This document shows positions 1 through 8,849 of a stretch of DNA of 64,000 nucleotides, piece by piece; within the stretch, counting starts at the first letter, position 1, and every line of letters begins with the position of its first letter. Position numbers and translations under genes: made by a program. The notes below the pieces were generated by a model. It did not search any database. It had not been told where the DNA came from and worked only from the letters and a program-made list of their open reading frames with translations. The stretch is from Candidatus Thiodiazotropha sp. (ex Codakia rugifera) (GTDB lineage: Bacteria > Pseudomonadota > Gammaproteobacteria > Chromatiales > Chromatiaceae): contig JAHXHN010000009.1 in assembly GCA_025656675.1 (NCBI GenBank), forward strand, positions 59,942 through 123,941, written 5' to 3'.

Positions 1-314
1 GTTGAATGGTATTACCTTTAGTGGGTGCGGCTCTGTCGCACTATCCCGACAAATATTAGGTACGGCAGGGCAGGCAAGGCCGCAACCTACGCCTGCATCT
101 AAAGTAGACCATCTTCGATGATAGAAATTAAAAAATTGACTGGTCGCGGACTCAGTATAGAGGCGGCAGTGATTATCATCACGGTATTAGCAAACGATAC
201 AGTAAGTAGAGATGTAATCAAGATTATTACAAGAGGCAGGTGTAGGCATCCATGCCATTATTATCCTGGATAACCCATCAGCCTCACATTGAGGGGATAC
301 CGTTAGCCCATAGG
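1..314. other. No supported gene at left edge
   Basis: No convincing coding region was found here. A 51-codon plus-strand frame begins at an ATG at 118, but it has no ribosome binding site and no recognisable family. The stretch may be the decayed end of something lying outside the window. Confidence 0.4.
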
Positions 315-428
315 TTAGATAAGGGCTAACCAGACCAGAACTGATGCCGTTATGACAGCAAGGGCCGCTAGTATTGTACCTGTACAAAAAATACAGATAT
401 TGCCAAGTCTGTTATTGTATGTAGTCAT
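315..428 (-). CDS. Possible 37-aa single-pass membrane peptide
   Basis: This is a short frame of 37 codons from an ATG at 428 to a TAA at 315-317. An AGGAGA motif sits six bases before the ATG, which is a strong ribosome binding site. The peptide has a polar head with one Arg (residues 1-8), then a hydrophobic stretch from about residue 11 to the end with two Cys near its start and a Trp near its end. That shape fits a small inner-membrane peptide. No family was recognised and no neighbour suggests a role. It could be chance, so the call rests on the SD plus the hydrophobicity pattern. Confidence 0.35.
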   Translation of the reverse strand: MTTYNNRLGNICIFCTGTILAALAVITASVLVWLALI

Positions 429-715
429 TTATCTTCTCCTGCCACATTTACGATTAAGAATTATAATTAGTATTCAAAGTACTGATAATTTATCTATGTG
501 GAATTTTGATTAAACTCCACAAATCGTAAGGTTAGTCACTGAATTAAAAAAAAGCAAAAAATTTCAAGGCATTTCAGAGGGTAAGCGTATTATGAAATAC
601 TGAATGTGGTGGCATGAACATACTTGCATATCTAACGGTTTAATTTTTTTTATGTCATTAAATCATCAGTTCATATGAAGAAGCTGATTGTAAATATCAA
701 TGTATTCATAACTTT

Positions 716-1156
716 ATGGCAATAAGTTACATGAGTATGCTCGAAACATATAGGGGCGTCGTTTATCCATATCAGCTAGATCATATGGGACACATGAATG
801 TTCAGTGGTATGCAGCAAAATTTGATGAGGCAACATGGCAACTATTCACGATAATCGGCCTAACATCCCAATATATGAGCGTGAATAATAGAGGTATGGC
901 TGCATTGAAGCAGATTACTAACTATAGATTAGAGGTGTTTGCCGGTGATCCATTACTTGTAAAATCGCAGATTATTGAAGTAAGGAATAAATCCATTCGC
1001 TTTCTGCATGTTATGTACAGAGTGGATTCTATGCAGGAGGTAGCCAATAGTGAATTGGTTGGTGTGCATCTTGATCGAAATCTACACAAGTCATGTTCAC
1101 TACCCTCTGTGATTAGAGAGCAGTGTGAAAAGTTAATTCAATCGTCAACGGAATAA
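716..1156 (+). CDS. Acyl-CoA thioesterase, 4HBT hot-dog family
   Basis: The protein has up to 146 aa and is predicted to hydrolyse acyl-CoA or acyl-carrier thioesters in the cytosol. The N-terminal block reads YPYQLDHMGHMN; in 4-hydroxybenzoyl-CoA thioesterase relatives the Asp of this block (D22 here) is catalytic and the HMN follows at the start of the long helix. Length is normal for a single hot-dog domain. The start is uncertain: ATGs at 716, 731 and 737 are in frame and none has a clear SD, but family members usually begin about ten residues before the YP block, favouring 731 or 737. It converges on the acyl-ligase/ACP gene group and could act on its products, though that link is only by proximity. 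Confidence 0.75.
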   Translation: MAISYMSMLETYRGVVYPYQLDHMGHMNVQWYAAKFDEATWQLFTIIGLTSQYMSVNNRGMAALKQITNYRLEVFAGDPLLVKSQIIEVRNKSIRFLHVMYRVDSMQEVANSELVGVHLDRNLHKSCSLPSVIREQCEKLIQSSTE

Positions 1157-1235
1157 GCGATTTTCTCCAAATAACTGGCGGTTTGCTTCATTCGATAGTT
1201 TGATGCTGAAGGGCCAAATCCTAGAATAGTTATGC

Positions 1236-1248
1236 TAGGGCCTGTTAA
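1236..1248 (+). repeat. 13-bp dispersed motif, copy 1
   Basis: TAGGGCCTGTTAA occurs here, in the spacer between the convergent thioesterase and NadE-like genes, and again in inverse orientation at 28901-28913. A related imperfect palindrome lies at 44300-44320. All are intergenic. The copies may be remnants of a small dispersed element. Confidence 0.35.
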
Positions 1249-1265
1249 CACTAATCCATTACGCC

Positions 1266-2261
1266 CTACAAACCTAGTTCAGGAATCGAATCGATCAGAT
1301 AGGGCTTGGCGTGCAGATAGTGGGTAGTCTTACGCTTATTATCAATATCCTGGAAAACAAACTTTGCCTGTTCTTCAGCGATGTTGAGCATGATGGCCAA
1401 GTCACTTGCGGAAGCACCAATATTATGCGCCCATAGCGCTTTATCCATCTCTTGATAGGGTAGTGCAAAGTAAAACTCGTCCTGTCCTTGCGGTAAGCTG
1501 TAAGTGTCAGTGGTTGGTATAGCGTTACAGATTGATTCGGGCAGGCCCAGGTGTTTTGCAAGTGCGTAGACCTGGGTTTTATATAAATGGGCGATTGGTT
1601 TCAGGTCAGCTGAGCCGTCACCGTTTTTCACGAAAAAACCCTGATCATATTCGAGTCTGTTGGGTGTGCCGATGACCGCATAGTTTAGACGGTCTGCGTG
1701 ATAATACTCGATACTTTTTCTAATACGTTGTTTGTAATTGGTGGCAGCGACAATCTGAAGGTACTCCCTCAGATCGAGACGCTTCTCATGCATCTGACCC
1801 TGGGGGTCTTGGACCACCAGCATGAAGTGGTTAACCTGACCATTGAGCCCGCCTTTTATGACAATCTTGTTTTTCCAGCCATCAGTATATTCAGGAAAGG
1901 TCTTTATAATCGCCTCATCCCTCGCATCGTAGCAACCAATAGCTTCCAGTGTTGCTGCAATATTATGGGTAGTATGATCGACACCGAGATGTTCAATCAG
2001 CTGGCTACCCCGGGATTGTGTATCCTCTGCTGAATCCACTTCTGGGAGCTGAATGAAAAAGGCCTTGTTGGCACCGAATGCTTTGACTGCCAGGGTAGCC
2101 GATACAGAACTGTCAATACCACCCGATACCGCCACAACGACACCACGTCGCCTTAACTTGGAGCGCATGATGTTGCGCATTGTTTCACAGATTCTGTCAA
2201 CCTCTTTGTCACGGTCGAAATTAATGATTTCATTTTCATACCGGTCAGCTAAAGCATGCAT
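1266..2261 (-). CDS. NadE-like NAD synthase family ATP pyrophosphatase
   Basis: This 331-aa protein belongs to the NAD synthase branch of the N-type ATP pyrophosphatases, which adenylate a carboxylate and then amidate it with ammonia. The P-loop SGGIDSS (about residues 48-54) is intact. Further NadE-type blocks are GTPNRLE, GDGSADL and PTTD. It is longer than the usual 270-280 aa ammonia-dependent NadE, with about 50 extra residues between the P-loop half and GTPNRLE, and it lacks a glutaminase domain. The start at 2261 is preceded by GGAG at a good distance; an ATG at 2312 is in frame but without support. It lies 124 bp after the acyl ligase on the same strand. It may be the cell's NAD synthase or a pathway-specific amide synthetase; the context suggests the second. 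Confidence 0.75.
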   Translation of the reverse strand: MHALADRYENEIINFDRDKEVDRICETMRNIMRSKLRRRGVVVAVSGGIDSSVSATLAVKAFGANKAFFIQLPEVDSAEDTQSRGSQLIEHLGVDHTTHNIAATLEAIGCYDARDEAIIKTFPEYTDGWKNKIVIKGGLNGQVNHFMLVVQDPQGQMHEKRLDLREYLQIVAATNYKQRIRKSIEYYHADRLNYAVIGTPNRLEYDQGFFVKNGDGSADLKPIAHLYKTQVYALAKHLGLPESICNAIPTTDTYSLPQGQDEFYFALPYQEMDKALWAHNIGASASDLAIMLNIAEEQAKFVFQDIDNKRKTTHYLHAKPYLIDSIPELGL

Positions 2262-2385
2262 TCGTGATTCTCCAGATATTTTTCTGCTAGATTGTTCTAT
2301 TAACCTAACCACTTGGGCTCATGTGAGACTTAACTCATTACTCCATCGGCCTAAGTTATCATGTTCCTGTGTTCAGCGTGTATTT

Positions 2386-3915
2386 CTATTTTTGTAATAG
2401 AAATTTCTGTATTTTACCTGAGGCTGTTTTGGGCAGCTCTTCAATAAACTCGATTGTCTTTGGGATTTTATAGAGTGCAAGATTACTCTTACAGTGATGT
2501 TGGATCACCCTTTTTTCGAGGCTGTTATTTTTTTTCAGCACCACATACGCTTTTATAACCTCTCCCAGCATTTCATCGGGGCAACCTACAACAGCGACTT
2601 CCAGGACCTGGTCGATCTCCTGGATCACCTCCTCAATCTCTTTCGGGCTGATTCGGTTAGCACCGCTTTTTATCATGTCGGATGACCGGCCATCGATATA
2701 GAGGTATCCATCTGCATCGGTATGGGCTAAATCGCCAGTATACAGCCAGCCATTCTTTATGATTTCCGCAGTTTTCTCATTGTCCTTCCAATAGCCCTGC
2801 ATGATGTTCTTGCCAGAAGCACAGATCTCACCCGTTTCTCCAGGTTGGGTAACTGTCCCCTCCTTGCTGCGTACTTCAATTGTTGTGTTCGGTATGGCAA
2901 TACCGATAGAGCCTCGCTTTTCCTTAAGCATCTTTGGTGGTAGATAAGTCAATCTTGCACCCGCTTCGGTTTGACCGTACATAATAAACAACTCAGTACC
3001 GGGTAGTGCGGATGATAATTTATCGGCCAGTGCAGGCGCCATTGCACCACCAGCCTGTGTGATATAGCGCAACATTGAGAGGTCATAATCTTTGATATTA
3101 ACCCGGCCAAGTAATAGAGCGAATGTTGAGGGTACACCTGAAAATCCGGTCACTGCTTCATTGACCATCTTTTCCATGACGCGGTGCGGATAGGCAAGAC
3201 TGTTTTCCAATATCAATGAACCACCCACCGCCAGATGGGTATGTAGTATGGAGTTGCCATAGGAGTAGTAGAAGGGCAGCACATTAAGAATGCTATCCCG
3301 TTCGGTGAGTTCAAGGTAACTCAGAATGGAATCGATGTTAGCCGAAAGATTACCATGGCTTAAGGTGACGCCTTTTGGATGCCCTGTTGTACCTGATGTG
3401 TAGATGATCGAAGCGAGATCAGATGGAATGAGGCTGGTGGTTGGCACTGGGGCTGTTAGGTCGAGTATCTGTTGCCAGGAAACGACTCTATCTGTCTGAT
3501 CATCAGAACCCCCCCGGCCCACTGAGATTAACTCAATGTCCGATTTTATCTCTGCTGCTATGGCTTTAAATTCTGGGTGTCGCTCATCAAAAAAAAGCCA
3601 TTTGGCATCTGAGTGTCCTACCCAGTTAATGATATCCTTCGCCTTTGCTTGCGTGTTGAGTGCTACTGTGACGCCACCAACAGCCCATATCCCATAAAAA
3701 ACAGCGGCGTATTCTACTGAATTGGTGATGACAAGGGAGACTCGGTCACCCTTTTTAAGTCCTGATTCCAGTAGGTACTGACTGATTTTCCCGACGCATT
3801 CAAAAAGATCCTGATAAGAGGCCCGTTGCTTATTATCTGCAATGGCGAGCGAATCAGGGTATTTGTTTACAGTCGTTTTAAAATGATCAAAGAGCGTAGT
3901 GGGCAAGGACGCCAC
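2386..3915 (-). CDS. AMP-forming acyl ligase (acyl-CoA/acyl-ACP synthetase)
   Basis: A 509-aa member of the ANL adenylating superfamily, predicted to activate a carboxylic acid as acyl-AMP and load it on CoA or on the adjacent carrier protein. The AMP-binding P-loop YTSGTTGHPKG is at about residues 170-180. YTGDLAHTDADGYLYIDGR marks the hinge, and the C-terminal subdomain ends with PKTASGKIQ, which holds the catalytic Lys. Full length is normal. The GTG start lies one base after the ACP stop codon, with AAGG inside the ACP end, so the two are very likely translationally coupled. Substrate cannot be read from the sequence. Similar ligase/ACP pairs occur in exosortase-associated and lipopeptide-like clusters, but no exosortase or glycosyltransferase is present here. 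Confidence 0.85.
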   Translation of the reverse strand: MASLPTTLFDHFKTTVNKYPDSLAIADNKQRASYQDLFECVGKISQYLLESGLKKGDRVSLVITNSVEYAAVFYGIWAVGGVTVALNTQAKAKDIINWVGHSDAKWLFFDERHPEFKAIAAEIKSDIELISVGRGGSDDQTDRVVSWQQILDLTAPVPTTSLIPSDLASIIYTSGTTGHPKGVTLSHGNLSANIDSILSYLELTERDSILNVLPFYYSYGNSILHTHLAVGGSLILENSLAYPHRVMEKMVNEAVTGFSGVPSTFALLLGRVNIKDYDLSMLRYITQAGGAMAPALADKLSSALPGTELFIMYGQTEAGARLTYLPPKMLKEKRGSIGIAIPNTTIEVRSKEGTVTQPGETGEICASGKNIMQGYWKDNEKTAEIIKNGWLYTGDLAHTDADGYLYIDGRSSDMIKSGANRISPKEIEEVIQEIDQVLEVAVVGCPDEMLGEVIKAYVVLKKNNSLEKRVIQHHCKSNLALYKIPKTIEFIEELPKTASGKIQKFLLQK

Positions 3916-3916
3916 A

Positions 3917-4162
3917 TTACTGCCTTTTTCTTTCGATAAAAGAGACGATGTTGTTCACCGAGTCCAGGTTTTCAGGCACCATTTCTGTATCTTCGACCTT
4001 GATTTCAAACTCATCTTCCAGAAAATAGATGACTTCCAGAATGCCGGTAGAGTCCAAGATGCCTTTGTCCAGGAAGGAGTCAGCACTGTCCAGGGCTGAC
4101 TCATCATCCGTGAAAAGGTAGTTTTCAAGGATATAGTTTCTAATTTTTGCTTCTGATGACAT
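3917..4162 (-). CDS. Stand-alone acyl carrier protein
   Basis: The protein is 81 aa from the preferred ATG at 4162, preceded by AGGA seven bases upstream. It is a small acidic helical carrier. The motif LDSTG (LDKGILDSTG) carries the Ser expected to receive 4'-phosphopantetheine. It differs from housekeeping AcpP, which usually reads DSLD at this site, so this is a dedicated carrier. It sits directly upstream of the acyl ligase and downstream of the AsnB-type gene, which argues that the ligase loads this ACP and that the acyl group is modified while bound. An in-frame ATG at 4186 would add eight residues. Confidence 0.85.
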   Translation of the reverse strand: MSSEAKIRNYILENYLFTDDESALDSADSFLDKGILDSTGILEVIYFLEDEFEIKVEDTEMVPENLDSVNNIVSFIERKRQ

Positions 4163-4396
4163 GGGTATTCCTAAAGGTTCACACAAGATGATAATCGTAA
4201 AAAATTGTTATTCAGGCGAATATGGATTAATCGATATACCCCATTCATAGTGCTGGTGGCAGGGGCCTGTTTATAGTCTCCTTCAAGGGATCATATCGGC
4301 TAACCAGTAATCTTCTTAACACGTTAATCAATATTTTAAATTCTAATGTTAATTAATGTAGGTAATATTTCACTGAAATTGAGCTGTCATATTCTA

Positions 4397-6355
4397 TCAG
4401 CTTGATTGATGGCGATTATAGGGTTCAATGGCATTTTTTTCGATGATCATTTCATCGACCAGCATGCTGGAGAGAATGCCGACAAAGGCCATATTATCAG
4501 CAAACCCCAGTGCTTTACCTCGTGCACATTTTTTCATCAGCATGCTGACCGTTTTAGGATTGTAATACCCTGATTTACGAATGCGCTCTTCACTGAAGAG
4601 GTAGTCGACATACTCCAGGGGTTTGCCATCGACAAAGAAGGATTGGCTGTCTGGGGCTCGATAGGGCTGTTTACTTCGGTTTCTGATGCTTTCCGGGATT
4701 AATCCCTGCATGGTGTGTTTGAGCATGTATTTCTCATTTAACCCCATAATTTTATAACGGCAGGGTAGTGTCGCAGCAAATTCAATAACCCGGTGGTCGA
4801 GAAAAGGAAATCTACCTTCAATTGAGTTTGCCATGGCAACACGGTCACCCTGAGAGCTCAGCAGGTATCCTGAAAGGAGTGTATTGGCCTCAATATATTG
4901 ATCCCTGTTGAGCGGCTTCCAGCTGTTGATCTCATCTGGAAGGAGACGATTGATTGCAGCATACTCGACCGGATGGGGCACTGCTGCACGCGCTTCGTCC
5001 GAAAAGAACTGCAAAATACGCTGTGTCGTAGACCACCTGGGTATGTGTGCAAAATAGGGTTTATCGATGTGTTCCATACCCTGCTGGAAGAAGCGCTTTG
5101 TGAATGCACCGCTCGCTGTTGGTGAGTGCTTCAGATAGGGATAAAGACGCTGCAGGATCATTGGACGCCAATGTGAATCTGGCGCATGGCTCCAAAATCG
5201 CCTTACTTTTGCTTCCTTGAAGATGTCATATCCACCAAATACTTCATCGGCACCTTCCCCGGTCAGTACGACCTTATAGCCGGCTTCACGTACCGCGCCG
5301 GAAAGCAGCATCAAGGGTGTCGGTGCGGTTCTGACAATGGCAGACTCAGTATGTGAGATCACTTTGGGGAATGCTGCACCTATGTCCGAACGCTTACAGA
5401 GAACATGGGTATGTTTGGTGCCAAGGTAGTCAACCAAGTCTTTCTGAAAACCACTTTCATCGAATTCCTCTTCTTCGAATCCGATGGAGAAGGTCCTCAG
5501 TGGTGTATCAGTGAAGTTCTTGATCAAGGAAGTGAGAACGGAAGAGTCCAGGCCTCCACTGAGATAGGCACCGACAGGGACATCCGAGCGTAGCTGCAGA
5601 CGCACTGAGTCGACCATCAGTGCCCTTAATTCCTCACTCCATTCGGTAACCGATTTATGGTTGTCAATCTGTTCATTGGGAAATGACCAGTCCCAATATC
5701 TGGACAGGCGCTTTTCACCCTTATTGATCACCATTAAATGGCCGGGTGGCAGTATCTCTACAGATTCGAACAGCGAGTGAGGAGGCAGGGTTGTCCAGAA
5801 TGTGAATACTTCCTGCAGGGCCGTCAGATTAATCTCACGAGGGATTGCCGGATGAGAGAACAGGGACTTTACTTCAGAGGCGAAATAGAGTCTCCCCCCC
5901 GTTTCAATTGTGAACAGTGGACGTATGCCGGCTCTGTCTCTGGCAAGTAAGAGTTTCTGTTTTTTACTGTCCCATAACGCGATTGCAAACTGTCCATTGA
6001 GATGGTTTACAAATTCCTCTTCATGTTCCTCATAGAGATGGACAATGACCTCAGTATCGGAATGGGTATAGAACCGATGACCTTTTTTCTGGAGCTGTGC
6101 TCTCAACTCGAGATAGTTGAAGATTTCACCATTGAAAACCACTTGAACCGATTGGTCTTCATTATGAATAGGTTGATCACCACCGATCAGGTCAATAATA
6201 CTGAGCCTGGCATGGGCTAGGCCAAGTTTGTCATGATAATAGAAGCCATAACCGTCAGGACCACGGTGATGGACAGCATGTATCATGCCCTCGAGCTCAT
6301 TTCTGGAGGGTGGTATACCATCCTTGAGATTAATTATTCCTGCTATACCGCACAT
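4397..6355 (-). CDS. AsnB-type glutamine-hydrolysing amidotransferase
   Basis: This 652-aa protein combines a class II glutamine amidotransferase domain with an asparagine-synthase ATP pyrophosphatase domain. Translation begins MCGIAGI, so Cys2 becomes the N-terminal nucleophile that frees ammonia from glutamine. The ATP site SGGLDSSV is near residue 265. VLTGEGADEVFGGYD follows near residue 360, and the C-terminal part contains the usual LDHRVIEFA block. It may make asparagine, or it may amidate an acyl substrate, as AsnB paralogues do in exosortase-associated and natural-product clusters. It lies 234 bp upstream of the ACP gene on the same strand, so the genes could share a transcript or have a second promoter. 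No clear SD was seen before the ATG. Confidence 0.85.
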   Translation of the reverse strand: MCGIAGIINLKDGIPPSRNELEGMIHAVHHRGPDGYGFYYHDKLGLAHARLSIIDLIGGDQPIHNEDQSVQVVFNGEIFNYLELRAQLQKKGHRFYTHSDTEVIVHLYEEHEEEFVNHLNGQFAIALWDSKKQKLLLARDRAGIRPLFTIETGGRLYFASEVKSLFSHPAIPREINLTALQEVFTFWTTLPPHSLFESVEILPPGHLMVINKGEKRLSRYWDWSFPNEQIDNHKSVTEWSEELRALMVDSVRLQLRSDVPVGAYLSGGLDSSVLTSLIKNFTDTPLRTFSIGFEEEEFDESGFQKDLVDYLGTKHTHVLCKRSDIGAAFPKVISHTESAIVRTAPTPLMLLSGAVREAGYKVVLTGEGADEVFGGYDIFKEAKVRRFWSHAPDSHWRPMILQRLYPYLKHSPTASGAFTKRFFQQGMEHIDKPYFAHIPRWSTTQRILQFFSDEARAAVPHPVEYAAINRLLPDEINSWKPLNRDQYIEANTLLSGYLLSSQGDRVAMANSIEGRFPFLDHRVIEFAATLPCRYKIMGLNEKYMLKHTMQGLIPESIRNRSKQPYRAPDSQSFFVDGKPLEYVDYLFSEERIRKSGYYNPKTVSMLMKKCARGKALGFADNMAFVGILSSMLVDEMIIEKNAIEPYNRHQSS

Positions 6356-6457
6356 GTTGTTGGTTCGTTTTTAATTAAGTTGTTTTCAAGGGCGTGCATC
6401 GTTTATGCATCCCGGTCAGCATTGGTTCATAAAAAAAATTCAAGCATTTATCATTGT

Positions 6458-6934
6458 TTAGTATTTTTTTTTCTTATCGCTCATTTCCCATTGTTTGAAG
6501 AGAGCAAGACTCTCTTTCCGGTGCAGCTGTTTAACAATGATGCTTCTATCGACCAGGGGTTTATCAAGTTCCAGTTTGATCGCCCTGTCACTAAAACCGA
6601 TGGCAGCAGCATCTTCTGCATCAGCAGCATAAACCAGGCGTTCGATATGTGCCCAGTAAGCTGCGCTGAGACACATCGGACAGGGTTCACATGTAGCATA
6701 GAGTACACTGCCGGGGATATGGTAGTTGGCAACGCTTTGACAAGCTTGACGAATTGCCTGCATTTCAGCATGTGCTGTTGGGTCGTTTAAGTCGACCACC
6801 TGGTTCCAACCACGGCCGATGATACGACCCTGTGAGACAATCACTGCTCCAAATGGACCTCCATCGCCCCGTTCGATCCCTCTGCGTGCAAGATCTAGGG
6901 CTTCAGCCATGAAATACGCATCATTTTCCGCCAT
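6458..6934 (-). CDS. guaD: Guanine deaminase
   Basis: A 158-aa cytidine-deaminase-fold enzyme that converts guanine to xanthine and ammonia. Zinc ligands and the catalytic Glu are in HAE (TAHAEMQAI) and PCPMC (CEPCPMCLSA). The DAAAIGFSD block and a Lys-rich tail ending in Tyr match the Bacillus GuaD type, in which the terminal Tyr reaches into the partner subunit's active site. The chosen ATG at 6934 follows the ABC permease stop by five bases; an ATG at 6982 would overlap the permease by over 40 bases. It appears to be the last gene of the HDOD/ABC transporter run. A related nucleoside deaminase specificity cannot be excluded. Confidence 0.8.
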   Translation of the reverse strand: MAENDAYFMAEALDLARRGIERGDGGPFGAVIVSQGRIIGRGWNQVVDLNDPTAHAEMQAIRQACQSVANYHIPGSVLYATCEPCPMCLSAAYWAHIERLVYAADAEDAAAIGFSDRAIKLELDKPLVDRSIIVKQLHRKESLALFKQWEMSDKKKKY

Positions 6935-6939
6935 CCTGC

Positions 6940-7938
6940 TCACTCCCAGCGAAAGGTTTTTGAACCTATGCTGACAAAGCATAGGGTAAACAGGAACAAT
7001 GTGAATAATTGGTCTGTGACATCCGCAAGTCCTGCGCCTTCAATCATCACTACCCGCGCAGCATCGACCATATGGGTAAGAGGAAGAGCGAGCGCCAGAT
7101 TTTGAACCAAAGGGTGTGATCCCTCCAGGGAGAACCAGACCCCGGAAAGCAGCATCATCGGCCAGCTGATCAGGTTCAGCAGGCCATTTGCTGCCTCCTC
7201 ACTGGTGATGCGCGCAGCAACCAGCAGACCGACACTGATCATACTCAATGCACCGAGGACCAGAATTAAAAATAGCAGCCAATATGAGCCGATCATGCGG
7301 AAATCAACGACCAGGTTTGTGCCGGCATAGACAAGTACGGTTACTGCCACGATCATCAACAGGCGTGATGCGATCTGCGCAGAAAGGAATTCAAAGGCAC
7401 TGAGTGGTGTTGCACGCAGACGTTTCAATACCCCGTTTTTTCGGTATCTGACAATCACATAACCAACCCCGAAAAGGGCGCTGAACATGATGTTCATGCC
7501 CAATACACCGGGAATGACCCAGTCGACATAACGGATCTCTGAACCGCTGACGGCTTCCCGTTTAAGCTGATATGGCGTAAGTAACTGTTCCAACAGGTAA
7601 CCTTTGGGTGATGTGCTATTGACCCAGTAGCGGTTATTTTTCAGATCAAGCAACAAGTCAATCTGATGCCGGTCAACCTTTTCGATCATCCTCTCCAGCT
7701 CATCCACCGGTATGAAATCAACATAGCGAGTCTGTAGGAAATCATGTACGGCCAGGTCTTGATCAGATTGGCCATAGAGTCCGACCTTATAGAGCTCCTC
7801 CTGCCCGGTGGAGAAAGCAAAGGCAAAACCCATCACAATCAGTACCGGCATGATCAGGTTCCATCCCAGTGCTGTACGGTCACGCAGAAACTCCAGGTTG
7901 CGTGCTTGCAGAGCGGCGAGAAAACGGCGTATCGACAT
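6940..7938 (-). CDS. ABC-2 type transporter permease
   Basis: This 332-aa inner-membrane subunit of a two-gene ABC exporter has an N-terminal transmembrane helix (about residues 25-43), a periplasmic stretch to about 165, and then five hydrophobic segments. The late block SGVWFSLEG followed by PLTHMVDAAR is typical of ABC-2 permeases of the YhhJ/drug-exporter kind. It starts two bases after the ATPase stop, so the genes are translationally linked. The substrate is unknown; drug, lipid or polysaccharide export would all fit. Only one permease gene is present, so it probably works as a homodimer. Confidence 0.85.
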   Translation of the reverse strand: MSIRRFLAALQARNLEFLRDRTALGWNLIMPVLIVMGFAFAFSTGQEELYKVGLYGQSDQDLAVHDFLQTRYVDFIPVDELERMIEKVDRHQIDLLLDLKNNRYWVNSTSPKGYLLEQLLTPYQLKREAVSGSEIRYVDWVIPGVLGMNIMFSALFGVGYVIVRYRKNGVLKRLRATPLSAFEFLSAQIASRLLMIVAVTVLVYAGTNLVVDFRMIGSYWLLFLILVLGALSMISVGLLVAARITSEEAANGLLNLISWPMMLLSGVWFSLEGSHPLVQNLALALPLTHMVDAARVVMIEGAGLADVTDQLFTLFLFTLCFVSIGSKTFRWE

Positions 7939-7940
7939 AA

Positions 7941-8819
7941 TCAGGTACGCAGGTGGTGCCCGGTCAATTCCAGGAATAGATCTTCCAGGGTAGGAGAGCG
8001 TACCTGTAACTGCTTCAAAGGAATATGCTGTGCTGCCAGGTAGTGGATGGTAGCATCCACATCCCGCGATAGAATCTCCATCTGACCATCCTGAGGATGG
8101 AGTGTAGATGCCTCATCGGCACGAAAATCTGCCGGAAGTGCGGAGAGGGGCAGTGTAATGACCGAGTTGTCAAAATGGTTGGCTAACAGCTCCTTTGGAT
8201 TGCCTTGGGCTATGATAACGCCATGGTCCATGATGATGATCTCGTCACACAGCTCAAACGCCTCTTCCATATAATGGGTAGTCAGCACCAGGGTCTTGTT
8301 TTCAGCCTTGATGCGGCGTACCTGATGCCAGAGGTTGCGACGAGACTGGGGATCGAGGCCAGTGGTGGGTTCGTCGAGAAACACCACTTGCGGATCGTTG
8401 ATCAGGGCAATCGCCAGCAACAGACGCTGTTTCTGTCCCCCGGACAGCTTGCGTGTGTCCCGGGTAAGGAACTCTTCCAGGGCACAGACCTCTACCAGTT
8501 CTTCTATCGGCCGGGTGTGACTGTAGAACTGTTGAAACATCTTCAGCACTTCATCGACACGAATAAACTCCTGCAGTGCCGTGTGCTGAAACATGATTCC
8601 GGCTTCGTTACGAAAGCGCTGACCAAGTGGCTCACCCTTATATCGGATAATGCCGGAAGAGGGGGTCTTGATGCCCTCCAACATCTCTACAGTGGTGGTC
8701 TTACCGGCACCATTTGGCCCCAGCAGGCCAAAGCAGACACCACGGGGTATGGCAAAGCTGACCCCATCCACCGCCTTAACACCTGCATAGTATTTGCAGA
8801 GGTTTTCTGCCTCAATCAT
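7941..8819 (-). CDS. ABC transporter ATP-binding subunit
   Basis: This 292-aa cytoplasmic ATPase drives the adjacent ABC-2 permease. Walker A is GPNGAGKTT (about residues 33-41), the signature is LSGGQKQRL, Walker B is VVFLDEPTTGLD, and the switch His is in LTTHYME. The roughly 80-residue C-terminal extension after the nucleotide-binding domain is normal for the DrrA/CcmA-like group. It begins 30 bases after the HDOD gene, so the HDOD protein, ATPase, permease and guanine deaminase probably form one minus-strand transcript. Confidence 0.9.
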   Translation of the reverse strand: MIEAENLCKYYAGVKAVDGVSFAIPRGVCFGLLGPNGAGKTTTVEMLEGIKTPSSGIIRYKGEPLGQRFRNEAGIMFQHTALQEFIRVDEVLKMFQQFYSHTRPIEELVEVCALEEFLTRDTRKLSGGQKQRLLLAIALINDPQVVFLDEPTTGLDPQSRRNLWHQVRRIKAENKTLVLTTHYMEEAFELCDEIIIMDHGVIIAQGNPKELLANHFDNSVITLPLSALPADFRADEASTLHPQDGQMEILSRDVDATIHYLAAQHIPLKQLQVRSPTLEDLFLELTGHHLRT

Positions 8820-8849
8820 GGTCTGCCTGATTCTGAAAGCGGTATAACA

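Noticed and set aside
187..387. 66-codon minus-strand frame at the left edge
   Set aside because: It has no SD, and overlaps the better-supported 315-428 frame in another phase.
1266..6355. Exosortase/PEP-CTERM cluster
   Set aside because: AsnB, ligase and ACP resemble such clusters, but no exosortase, glycosyltransferase or PEP-CTERM protein is present.
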